A stretch of DNA of 64,000 bases from Planococcus maritimus (GTDB taxonomy: Bacteria > Bacillota > Bacilli > Bacillales_A > Planococcaceae): assembly GCF_001592825.1 (NCBI RefSeq), contig NZ_LTZG01000011.1:248001-312000 (forward strand), given 5' to 3'. The notes beneath the pieces are model-generated. The model saw only the letters and a program-made list of their open reading frames with translations. It did not search any database and was not told the DNA's origin. The position numbers and the translations under genes were made by a program. This document shows, piece by piece, positions 8,838-16,330 of this stretch. Within the stretch, counting starts at the first letter, position 1, and the number at the start of each line of letters is the position of its first letter.

Positions 8838-9289
8838 ATGAAGACAAAACAATTAGTGAAAATGGAAACAAGCGGAAATTGGGAAGGGAAATTGAAAACG
8901 TCTATTTATACAAGGGAGTTCGCACCTTTTATCGTTGGTGAACCGAAACAGTTAGGAAGCACCGATGAAGGGCCGAATCCACTTGATACTTATTAGGTGG
9001 ATTGACTGGCTGCACATCCGTTATGATCGGCTTAATTGTGAAGGAACAGAACTTTTCGTATGACGGCATCGAGTTCGAAAACAGTGGTACTATCGACGCA
9101 CGCGGCATGAGAGGCCTTGAAGACGTCTCTACCCATTTCCAAACAGTCAGTTTTGAAGCGATTTTTTCAACAGATGAAAGCGAGGAACGTCTGGAGGAAT
9201 TGAAAAATGAAGTCGAAAGAAGATGCCCTATCTACAATTTGATTGTGGATGCTGGGATTGCGATTGAATCCAAGTGGTATAAAAAATAA
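8838..9289 (+). pseudogene. OsmC-family protein, broken by a 1-nt deletion
   Basis: From ATG 8838 the frame reads MKTKQLVKMETSGNWEG...STDEGPNPLDTY and stops at TAG 8994. One frame over it continues GGLTGCTSVMIGLIVKEQNFSY and ends at 9289. Joined, they make a normal ~150-aa OsmC/Ohr-like protein with the motif cysteine in GCTSVMIG. The change from frame 0 to frame 2 fits loss of one base from a leucine codon at 8994-8995. Intact OsmC-like proteins are thiol peroxidases that reduce organic hydroperoxides. A bidirectional terminator follows. A sequencing error is possible. Confidence 0.8.
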
Positions 9290-9315
9290 TATTATTTACT
9301 ATCTTTATAAATAAA

Positions 9316-9370
9316 CCAAACCCCAAATGGGAGCCACTTTCAAGTGTCCCTCATTTGGAGTTCGGTTTAA
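9316..9370. terminator. Bidirectional terminator between convergent genes
   Basis: Long imperfect hairpin: AAACC...GGTTT outer arms, CCAAATG/CATTTGG and CACTT/AAGTG inner arms. It serves the OsmC remnant (+) and the 9380-9709 gene (-). Confidence 0.7.
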
Positions 9371-9379
9371 ACTCTATTC

Positions 9380-9709
9380 TTATGTTCTTTTGTTTTCTAA
9401 TAAGCTCTTGGCTACAAGACTCCCTGCGCCAACAGCGACTGATGCAACGACAGCGAACACCGCTTTCGAATGAATCCGATTTTCCGCTTCTCTATTCTCA
9501 TTAAAATGACGCTGATTTTTCTTTTCTTCTTCCATCTTATCAATAATATTTGCTCTTTGTTTATAGAGCATCAACTTTTCTTCAGTGTCTGTACAGTTCA
9601 TAATCTCTTGATTAATAGCAGTTAAGGTTACTTCTAGTGCTGAGAGATATTCGGAAGTGGAAGCTTGATCTGCAGTTGTTACTTCTTTCTTGATTTCCCC
9701 TGTTTCCAA
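9380..9709 (-). CDS. Small protein with C-terminal hydrophobic segment, 109 aa
   Basis: The first ~85 residues are charged and helical. Residues ~85-103 (AVFAVVASVAVGAGSLVA) are hydrophobic with small residues and could be a membrane helix; the tail is basic. The best start is a TTG at 9709 inside the end of the preceding gene, a 31-nt overlap that suggests translational coupling. No family recognised. It is the last gene of a 28-aa/74-aa/109-aa cluster on the minus strand. Confidence 0.5.
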   Translation of the reverse strand: METGEIKKEVTTADQASTSEYLSALEVTLTAINQEIMNCTDTEEKLMLYKQRANIIDKMEEEKKNQRHFNENREAENRIHSKAVFAVVASVAVGAGSLVAKSLLENKRT

Positions 9710-9903
9710 AACTTTTTTCCAAGGTCAGCCAAAATTTTCAGCAGCTCTTCCTTGGACTTGAATGGAGAATTTCTTGGCATTGATTTATCTTTATTTGGTT
9801 TGTCTTTTTCCATTTCATCCTCCTGATTAGATTTGTCATTTAAAGCTAGCACTTTACGTATAAGTTTTAAGATTAACTCTGTTACGTCTCTAATTAATTC
9901 CAT
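9679..9903 (-). CDS. Small highly charged protein, 74 aa
   Basis: It begins with an amphipathic helix (MELIRDVTELILKLIRKVLAL) and continues Lys/Glu/Asp/Asn-rich to a basic end (KQGKSRKK). The ATG at 9903 directly follows the stop (9906-9904) of a 28-codon frame, so it is probably translated by coupling, and its 3' end overlaps the next gene. It could be a peptide toxin or a membrane-binding peptide, but this is speculation. Confidence 0.45.
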   Translation of the reverse strand: MELIRDVTELILKLIRKVLALNDKSNQEDEMEKDKPNKDKSMPRNSPFKSKEELLKILADLGKKFWKQGKSRKK

Positions 9904-9990
9904 TCACTTGTTTAGCACGAAAAGACTTTTAATTCCCCCTTTATTTGCAGTAATAACCTCAACAATAGCTTCTTTCTTAAAACGAGCCAT
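9904..9990 (-). CDS. Possible 28-aa leader peptide or micro-protein
   Basis: ATG at 9990 is preceded by AGGTGATA, with TATAAT (rc of 10005-10010) just upstream. The frame encodes 28 residues starting MARFKKEAIVEV and its TGA abuts the ATG of the next gene. The ribosome site, the -10-like box and the exact junction support expression; no homology is known. Confidence 0.4.
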   Translation of the reverse strand: MARFKKEAIVEVITANKGGIKSLFVLNK

Positions 9991-10104
9991 TATCACCTGT
10001 TTTTATTATAATCTGCTTTCATTCATTCCCTAATTACTTTTACCAAAAATCACTTTTCACTCACGGTGACTTTTTATTTTAATTTATTTGGAATATATCG
10101 AAGT

Positions 10105-10884
10105 CTAAATTATTTCTAGTTGTTTTCTTGTTTCAAGGAGTTTGAACCCTATTTCATCAATTTTTATTTTATTCTTGTAATAAACTAAATCCTCTTTCTC
10201 CAGCTTTAATAGCTTGTATGCCAGATCCTGGGAGTGAGGGGCAACTTTTTTATTTAATTGCCCGGCTGCTATCGCACCAGTAAGAGTACCGATAGGCGCT
10301 CCAACCACTGCTCCTACTCCTGCAAAGGAAGCGCCCGTCGCCCCTCCTGCCAACCCTCCTACCGTACTGAGTGTAGCTGTTACTCCAAATTTAGACATTA
10401 ATACTAACACTTTAGCAGCAGCAATATTCGTTTTAACGTTTTTTGAAATTCCTTCGAAATCATTGTTAACTGCTTTAACATCTAATAACAGTCTTATTCC
10501 AAGTAAAATTTCTGAAATCCATGGAATAAGGTCCAAACCTTCCGGTAAATCAATTCCCATTTGTTGCATGGCTTCACTAACCTCACTCATCGATCCTTCT
10601 ATAAACGCATAACTATCTTCAAACTCATTTATCATCCCACTATCAAATTCAGCAATAGTTTTTTCTATATTTTTTCTAGTAAATTCATTTAAAGGCTCCA
10701 TTAAATCTCGTGGACCTAACTTATCTACGCCAAAAATTTCAAATAATCTTTCTTCATTCATCCTTCTTTTTAATTCATCAGATTTATTAAATAACTTGTT
10801 TATTAATCCACTTTGTAAAAAAACTCCTCCTTCTTGAAACAAGTATTCCCCACTCATATTCTTTAAATGACTTGGAATTTTCAA
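10105..10884 (-). CDS. Glycine-zipper membrane protein, 259 aa
   Basis: The N-terminal ~120 residues are charged and helical. Residues ~160-215 form a hydrophobic Gly/Ala-rich stretch (STVGGLAGGATGASFAG, VGAVVGAPIGTLTGAIAAG) typical of glycine-zipper helices that pack in membranes, as in pore-forming or membrane-disrupting effectors. The C-terminal ~45 residues are soluble. The TTG start at 10884 has AGGAG 9 nt upstream, overlapping the stop region of the gene before it, so the two are an operon. No named family recognised. An abortive-infection effector role is inferred from context only. Confidence 0.6.
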   Translation of the reverse strand: MKIPSHLKNMSGEYLFQEGGVFLQSGLINKLFNKSDELKRRMNEERLFEIFGVDKLGPRDLMEPLNEFTRKNIEKTIAEFDSGMINEFEDSYAFIEGSMSEVSEAMQQMGIDLPEGLDLIPWISEILLGIRLLLDVKAVNNDFEGISKNVKTNIAAAKVLVLMSKFGVTATLSTVGGLAGGATGASFAGVGAVVGAPIGTLTGAIAAGQLNKKVAPHSQDLAYKLLKLEKEDLVYYKNKIKIDEIGFKLLETRKQLEII

Positions 10885-10896
10885 TATCTCCCACTC

Positions 10897-11265
10897 CTAA
10901 AGTAACGCTATCCCACTAAATGCTAAGGCAATAATCGACAAAACAAAGCTGACATGAGTCGCTTTTAATCCTTTACCACTATTATCGGTTAACTCTAAAG
11001 AATTCACGATTTCTTCAAGATTTTTTATTCGATTGCTTTGTTGCGAAATTTCCATTGATAATGTTTTATATTCGGTTATTAAATTTGCTATTTTAGAAGC
11101 ATTCATCTTCGATTCTTCGTCTTGTAATTTCATCCCGTCCATTAGTATTGCAATCTCATTATTTAATTTAAGTAATCGATCGACTAAAACGGCATTAATC
11201 TTCTCTTGTTCTTCCCAAAACTTCACTTTTTCTATTATCTTTACTTCTTCAATTGAAGGTTTCAT
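10897..11265 (-). CDS. Coiled-coil protein with C-terminal membrane anchor, 122 aa
   Basis: Residues ~10-95 are a continuous heptad-rich coiled coil (LVDRLLKLNNEIAILMDG, SNRIKNLEEIVNSLEL). The last ~20 residues (VSFVLSIIALAFSGIALL) form a single tail anchor, so the protein likely sits at the membrane facing the cytoplasm. The ATG at 11265 is preferred over 11280 because GGAG lies 9 nt upstream. It is followed after 12 nt by the glycine-zipper gene and may be its partner or regulator. Confidence 0.6.
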   Translation of the reverse strand: MKPSIEEVKIIEKVKFWEEQEKINAVLVDRLLKLNNEIAILMDGMKLQDEESKMNASKIANLITEYKTLSMEISQQSNRIKNLEEIVNSLELTDNSGKGLKATHVSFVLSIIALAFSGIALL

Positions 11266-11298
11266 AAGCCAATTCTCCATTCCAGCTTTTTTGACTTT

Positions 11299-11502
11299 TT
11301 ATCTTTCTTTCAACGCCCGAATAATTACCGCCCCAAGTTGACGTGTATTACAAGGATTACCATTCCCATTCACAATCGGAATCGACAGCGCATCCGCAAT
11401 CCTCCTTAGAACGGGCTTCACCACTTGATGCTTCCGCTCCCCTTCGTGAACTTCGATACTGCCACTTTCGAGTTCTTTGATCAGGTAGTCATGATAGTGG
11501 GC
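11299..11502 (-). pseudogene. In-frame open remnant without a start codon, ~67 codons
   Basis: Directly after the TAA of the DUF6998-like gene, the same frame continues for ~67 codons: AHYHDYLIKELESG...KPVLRRIADAL...CNTRQLGAVIIRAL, ending at TAA 11301-11299. It has clear protein character but no usable start. Either it is the old C-terminal domain of the previous gene, cut off by a nonsense change at 11503-11505, or a separate small gene that lost its start. I do not recognise the domain. Confidence 0.5.
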
Positions 11503-11977
11503 TTACTTAGACACTTTGATCTGCTCATCGCTGCGTACTTTCTCATCGACGTTAAAGAGCTTCGACATAGCGATGGAAAGTTTTCCGTCTGGCCGTTCCG
11601 TCATCAGTCGCTTTGCTTCGTCAATCGGAGCATCCAATAAAATCTTTAGTTCCATTTCTTCCTGGTTAAACCGCAAGATGATGACGCGGTCCGCTAAATC
11701 CAAAGTATTCGGATTAAATGCCACGAACCCGGTACTGCCAATTCGCGCGGTCGTCTTCACTGAAATTCGCTCATTGTCTTTCGTCACGACGTCATAGCCA
11801 CGTTCGTTCACTGCATCCGCCATATTGCCGTTCGTGTACATGGCGACATACAGCTCGCCCATGCGCCCAATCAAATGGCGCAATTCTCTCGGATCTGCTC
11901 CCCCAACTGATTTCTCGCTCGAGCCAGCTCATCGCTTCCCCGAGTGATTGGATGATCTGCACTTGTGTCAGTGCCAT
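11503..11977 (-). pseudogene. DUF6998-like protein with frameshift in a C5 homopolymer
   Basis: A good start exists at ATG 11977 (AGGGGGAT 5 nt upstream), reading MALTQVQIIQSLGEAMSWLEREISWG. The frame then breaks at the run of five C at 11900-11904. With one base fewer it continues ADPRELRHLIGRMGELYVAMY and runs to 11503. The combined ~158-aa protein resembles the DUF6998 group (from memory), with a core reading RGYDVVTKDNERISVKTTAR that looks like a small nuclease-like or DNA-mimic fold. It begins 12 nt after the PD-(D/E)XK gene, so it was probably its partner. Homopolymer sequencing error or phase variation are alternatives to true loss. Confidence 0.7.
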
Positions 11978-11989
11978 TTTGTATCCCCC

Positions 11990-13861
11990 TTAGATATCCG
12001 AACTCGACATGCTTACTGCCTCAATCTTCGCCAACAATTCCTGATGGCGCGGATGCTGAAAGAGTTTAGTCATTTCCTCAGCCACTTGTTGTGCGTCTTG
12101 CCAGTCTTCGATTACTTTAGTATTTGAATAAAGCCTTGTATAGGCAGCTGTTCTTAACTTTGAAACTGCCTTGAAAGTTACTCCTAGCATCTCCAACTCA
12201 CTGATCAATGCCACTCTGTCTTCTCCTTGTAGTGGTCCCAGTTCGAGTACGAGTTTTAGCCTTCCATCTCGTAATTGGTCAAACCAGAATAACAGTGCAC
12301 CGTTATGCCACCACCAGTCAAACCGACTCATGCCATACCGTTCTTCTATTCTCGTAAAGGCGGGTACTACAAAGGATGGGTTTCGCCAATGATAGTTCCG
12401 CTCTGCCTCCGCAATATGGTGCGTAGCGCAAAATAAGTCGAAAGCTTCTTTCGGTATTGGCGGGACAGTTGATTTGTTCAAGACTTTTTCCAGTTTGGAT
12501 TCCGTTATTTCTTCTACTTCCTCCACAGCAGCTCCCATTACTTCAACCGACTCCGCAATCTTCCGGAACAAGTCATTCAGCTCTGGTGCATCATATAACA
12601 CGAACATGCTCTTGAGCACTTCCTGCTTGGATGCCCAGTCGCCGACATCTGTCCAAGCCGTATAAATTCTGGTGTACTTTTTCCCTTCTTGCTTGCCGCT
12701 CTGCTGGAAGCTGACACCGCGCTTCTCCAACTCCGTCAGCAAGCGAAGCCTCTCTTCATATGGAATCGGCCCGACTTCCACGGTAACTTTCAAGCGCTCA
12801 CCGACTTGCCGTTCGAACCAAATGATGAACGCCTGGCCGAGCCAATACGCAGATGCCGGCTCCCCTAACGTCTCCTGGAAATCAAACCAATCCGGCAAGA
12901 CGAAGTGGGGAAAACGAATATGCGCCGCATAGGTTTCTTCCGGCATGTCCGCTTCTTTAACAAAGTCGAGAAAAGCTTCCCGAATGACATTTCCGCCGAT
13001 ATTGAAGACAAAATCGATGGTCTTTTTCTTCGCCTCATAGATTTTTCGCAGTGCTGTTTTCTCCGACTCATCCAACTTGGCAAGCTGCTTATACAGGCCT
13101 TTATAGACCGCCTGTTTCTTGAAATTATCATTCTGGCTCAAGAACAGGAAATCGATGGCGTTTTTATTTTCCTCATACACTGTCAGCGCCAATTCCACCG
13201 ATTCCGCGTCATGGACCAATTGTTCTTTCAAGACTTCTATGTAAAACGATAAAAAATCATAAATGGCATCCGCGATCGTTTCTTTCGAGAACTCAAGTTG
13301 CTGCTCGATGATTTCGAGCACATCCTCATATCCTAGGAGTAAATAGCTGTCATCTGACGGTTCATCATTTGCCAAGGTCAAGAAGATTGGCAGCACCGTA
13401 TAGCCAGCTTCTTGGAACTCAGCTTTAGCGTAAGCCAAATAATCCACGAGCTGTCCGTTCGACTCACCGGCATGGAATTTGTTTTCGATAACGAGCACCA
13501 GTTTCTGCGACGGCACATGGACAAGCAAATCGATCATCCGGTTCGTATGCGTCTTCACTTCCCGTGACACTTCCGCATCATGGAATGAACTATAGAGAAA
13601 CGAGAAAAAGTCGATTCCGTCCCCTTTTCCTTCGTTCTCCGCACGCATCACAAGACGTGTCAGCAATTTCTTCAAAAAGAAGCTGCCCAGTTGATGCGTC
13701 TCATTCGGATTGAGCAGCCAAGCCAAAATATTCGAGTGGCGGATTTCAAACTGATCCACCCGCAACACTTTCAACGGATTGAACTGATGGAACTTCTGGT
13801 GCAGCCGTGCGAATTCTTTGGAGTGTTCGAGTTGTGCGATTTGTTCTAGAGAGTGGGTCAT
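11990..13861 (-). CDS. PD-(D/E)XK superfamily nuclease (PDDEXK_4-like) with two C-terminal repeats
   Basis: The N-terminal domain (~residues 20-210) matches the PD-(D/E)XK family PF14281: RHSNILAWLLNPNETH near residue 41, then D111 (MIDLLV) and E126-x-K128 (VIENKF), the metal-binding core of a restriction-type nuclease. The C-terminal half carries two related modules, ~319-440 and ~497-616. Each has the order F-V-x-P, W, WF, RLK-V-x-E-x-GP, E...R, GV-x-F, YTR-x-Y, DW. They probably recognise a ligand or DNA. 623 aa; ATG with GAGGAG 8 nt upstream. The next gene starts 12 nt downstream. A defence nuclease role is inferred from fold and location. Confidence 0.75.
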   Translation of the reverse strand: MTHSLEQIAQLEHSKEFARLHQKFHQFNPLKVLRVDQFEIRHSNILAWLLNPNETHQLGSFFLKKLLTRLVMRAENEGKGDGIDFFSFLYSSFHDAEVSREVKTHTNRMIDLLVHVPSQKLVLVIENKFHAGESNGQLVDYLAYAKAEFQEAGYTVLPIFLTLANDEPSDDSYLLLGYEDVLEIIEQQLEFSKETIADAIYDFLSFYIEVLKEQLVHDAESVELALTVYEENKNAIDFLFLSQNDNFKKQAVYKGLYKQLAKLDESEKTALRKIYEAKKKTIDFVFNIGGNVIREAFLDFVKEADMPEETYAAHIRFPHFVLPDWFDFQETLGEPASAYWLGQAFIIWFERQVGERLKVTVEVGPIPYEERLRLLTELEKRGVSFQQSGKQEGKKYTRIYTAWTDVGDWASKQEVLKSMFVLYDAPELNDLFRKIAESVEVMGAAVEEVEEITESKLEKVLNKSTVPPIPKEAFDLFCATHHIAEAERNYHWRNPSFVVPAFTRIEERYGMSRFDWWWHNGALLFWFDQLRDGRLKLVLELGPLQGEDRVALISELEMLGVTFKAVSKLRTAAYTRLYSNTKVIEDWQDAQQVAEEMTKLFQHPRHQELLAKIEAVSMSSSDI

Positions 13862-13948
13862 AGTAAGCTCCTCAAATTTTGGTGATATTTTCCTTTAATT
13901 TTATCATTTCCCTCAAATATTTCAGTATAATTTCGAATATATAGAAAA

Positions 13949-13975
13949 GAACTTACGAATCGACATCGTAAGTTC
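13949..13975 (-). terminator. Terminator of the Mrr operon
   Basis: Perfect 10-bp arms GAACTTACGA/TCGTAAGTTC, followed on the minus strand by TTTTCTATAT, 55 nt past the Mrr stop. Confidence 0.75.
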
Positions 13976-14029
13976 TCATACTTAAACTCTTTTTATCCCT
14001 AGCATCATCTTTATATATGTTCTATAAAA

Positions 14030-14935
14030 TTATTCGCTTTCAAAAAAATCTTCATCTACTTTTTTAATAACAAAGGACTCTTCTTGGCTAACCCCGATAT
14101 TGTAGGCGAACATATAATCAGTCAACGCATCCCCATCAATTAAAATAATCTTTTTATCAATCATATTCACATAATCTTTAGCACCCTCGGAAAAGTTAGA
14201 TGTGGTGATAAATACACCTTTTTTAGCACGCTGGCCGTCTAGACTTCCAGCAAATTTTTGAAGTTCTGGACGGGTGACAGTATTTTCCCAACGTTTTGCT
14301 TGGAGATAAATCATATCGAGACCAAGAACATCTTCTTTAATTATGCCGTCTATTCCTTCATCGCCTGAGCGGCCGATCGCTTGGCCAGCATCTTTCATTG
14401 AACCACCATACCCCATTGCGACCAACAGCTCTACCACTATTCTTTCAAAAAACAGTGGGGTCCCGCTCTTCACTTTCTCTAACAGTTCTTCTTTTATCTC
14501 ATCTTTTAGGACTGCATAACTTTGCTCGATTTTTTCCAAAGGTGTAATGGAATTATCATCAGGATTCACTTTAGGTGGAGCAATAATTTTTTCTTTGTTT
14601 TTAAATTCACGAAACTCTTCATATTGTATGAGAAAGGCATTATCAATAGCTAAAACTCGTGGATTCTTTAACACATCCAGCCCTGCTTCTGTAATAACAA
14701 AGACTCCTCTACGGACGATTTTCAATAATCCCGCTTTCTTCAGGTAGGTTCTCGCCCAGCCAATGCGATTATGCAAGATCTTCTGCTTACCACTTGGCAG
14801 CAATGCTTCTCTCTCTTCTTCTGATAAGTCAAATTCATTAGCTAAATGAATATAAACGTCACGCAAAGTGTGTTCGTTTCTATCTCCAAGAAGTTTCAAT
14901 AATGGGTACATAAATTCTTGGTATCCTGGAATCAT
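14030..14935 (-). CDS. Mrr-type restriction endonuclease, 301 aa
   Basis: Residues 1-95 form the Mrr_N winged-helix DNA-binding domain (IPGYQEFMYPLLKLLGD...). Residues ~160-290 are the Mrr catalytic domain with GYGGSMKDAGQAIGRSGDEGIDG (D196) and IYLQAKRW (Q212-A-K214), the PD-QxK active site. Mrr enzymes cleave methylated or otherwise modified DNA. The start at 14935 has AGGGGGG 5 nt upstream; the frame upstream to 15040 lacks a site. It is the last gene of a same-strand set with the YdjM-like and glycine-zipper genes, 108 nt after the former, and is followed by a terminator. Whether it works with those genes or independently is not known. Confidence 0.85.
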   Translation of the reverse strand: MIPGYQEFMYPLLKLLGDRNEHTLRDVYIHLANEFDLSEEEREALLPSGKQKILHNRIGWARTYLKKAGLLKIVRRGVFVITEAGLDVLKNPRVLAIDNAFLIQYEEFREFKNKEKIIAPPKVNPDDNSITPLEKIEQSYAVLKDEIKEELLEKVKSGTPLFFERIVVELLVAMGYGGSMKDAGQAIGRSGDEGIDGIIKEDVLGLDMIYLQAKRWENTVTRPELQKFAGSLDGQRAKKGVFITTSNFSEGAKDYVNMIDKKIILIDGDALTDYMFAYNIGVSQEESFVIKKVDEDFFESE

Positions 14936-15043
14936 AGTTGCCCCCCTGTTCTGATGAGTTTTCTTAAATTGCCGATTCTCTTTGCATATTGCAATGTATT
15001 TCCTCTTCATTTTTATAATTCTTGATGATGCATTAAACACCTT

Positions 15044-16312
15044 CTACATATTCTCCCACTCTCGATTTATCTGTTCCCTATTACTTATAATCTTTTCCGT
15101 TGTTTTATCACGGGTGCTTATTACAGACATTTGTATACTTTGTTTGGTAAATGCGATTAATTGCGGATAGTTAAAAGCAAGAGGATTTCCTTGATTCATA
15201 ATTATCTTCAATGCATTCCCACCCGTAGCCGCACTATGTGCAGTAAACAAGAGTTTTTGCAAACGGATTTTATTGTGGATTTCTTTTAGATCTTTTGAAT
15301 AAGTAAGTGTAAATGGATCGCTTTTCTCCAAAGTGAGCTTGTAGTATATCCTTGTGCACAACTCAACAATTCCAGGCACGGTCCCCATCGAAATGAAGTG
15401 CCTTAAGTCATAGCCTTCTAAGTACATATAGCGCGCTAAGTCTGCTACTGTTCTGTCTTTTTCACCGAATTCACCAAACTGAAGAAGTTGAGTCAATCCC
15501 CACCCGGGAGCCGGAACTCCCATTTTGGTACACACATCCGATAAAATGTGGCTTATCCATAAAAATGGAGCGAATACTATATTTTCAAAAGTTGCATTTT
15601 GATATTTTTCAATAGGAATGAGATGGATTGCTCCTTTTGAATCGATAAGAGAAATCCGTCCGTTGACTATGTCTAAAACTCCGAATAATAAACCGAACAA
15701 AGGATCATGGCCTAATGACATTAAGCGGTGTGTTTTAGATGAAAATCCGGAGACTTCTCTATCGTAATCAGTAAAAGCTTTTTTAGTGCTTGCATCAAAA
15801 CTGACTTTGCTATTCTTTTCAAGGTTTGATAGAAACCCATTTAATTTTCCATCTTCATTAACTCCTAGTGATCGTAACCAAGTGGTCAAACTACCACCTT
15901 CTTGTGTGTACTTTCCTAGATAGGTCACGTCTTTGGGAATTTTGACTAATAAAAGATCCGCCAATGCTGCAATAGCTCCTATAATTGTTGCCAAGATGTA
16001 ATCTAGTTTGGTCATTGAAGGCAGCAGTTGAAAGTTGCTATGTACTTCCTTCGTAATGCTTTCCTCAATCTCTTCTGACCGTTCAAGGAAATACTGGTTG
16101 GAATAAACTTTGAAAGGATGTTCGCTAGATTGAGGAGATTCAGCAATAAAAGAAGGATCTATTTTGGAAAGTCTTCGTTCTAATTCCTTCAATAGGTCGG
16201 ATTGTTCTTCTGCATTATCATCAAGCCTCTCCATCGTACTCGATAAATCACTCATGGAAGTCTGCATATCATTTAGTTCTTCACTGAAATCGATGATTCT
16301 TTTCTTCGGCAT
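15044..16312 (-). CDS. Membrane protein with DUF457/YdjM-like histidine motifs, ~422 aa
   Basis: The N-terminal ~50 residues are coiled-coil. A hydrophobic segment lies at ~107-124 (ILATIIGAIAALADLLLV). The core has KTHRLMSLGHDPLFGLLFG (H195, R196, H202, D203) and, after more hydrophobic sequence, ISHILSDVCTKMGVPAPGW (H255, D259). These resemble the HRGxTHS and LSHLLLDxxTxxG motifs of DUF457/YdjM membrane-bound metal hydrolases; this is my inference by eye. Similar unnamed proteins occur in Firmicutes, to my memory without a known function. Start at 16312 by the AAGGAAG 8 nt upstream. It follows the glycine-zipper gene closely and precedes Mrr. Confidence 0.55.
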   Translation of the reverse strand: MPKKRIIDFSEELNDMQTSMSDLSSTMERLDDNAEEQSDLLKELERRLSKIDPSFIAESPQSSEHPFKVYSNQYFLERSEEIEESITKEVHSNFQLLPSMTKLDYILATIIGAIAALADLLLVKIPKDVTYLGKYTQEGGSLTTWLRSLGVNEDGKLNGFLSNLEKNSKVSFDASTKKAFTDYDREVSGFSSKTHRLMSLGHDPLFGLLFGVLDIVNGRISLIDSKGAIHLIPIEKYQNATFENIVFAPFLWISHILSDVCTKMGVPAPGWGLTQLLQFGEFGEKDRTVADLARYMYLEGYDLRHFISMGTVPGIVELCTRIYYKLTLEKSDPFTLTYSKDLKEIHNKIRLQKLLFTAHSAATGGNALKIIMNQGNPLAFNYPQLIAFTKQSIQMSVISTRDKTTEKIISNREQINREWENM

Positions 16313-16330
16313 CTTCATCACTTCCTTAGT

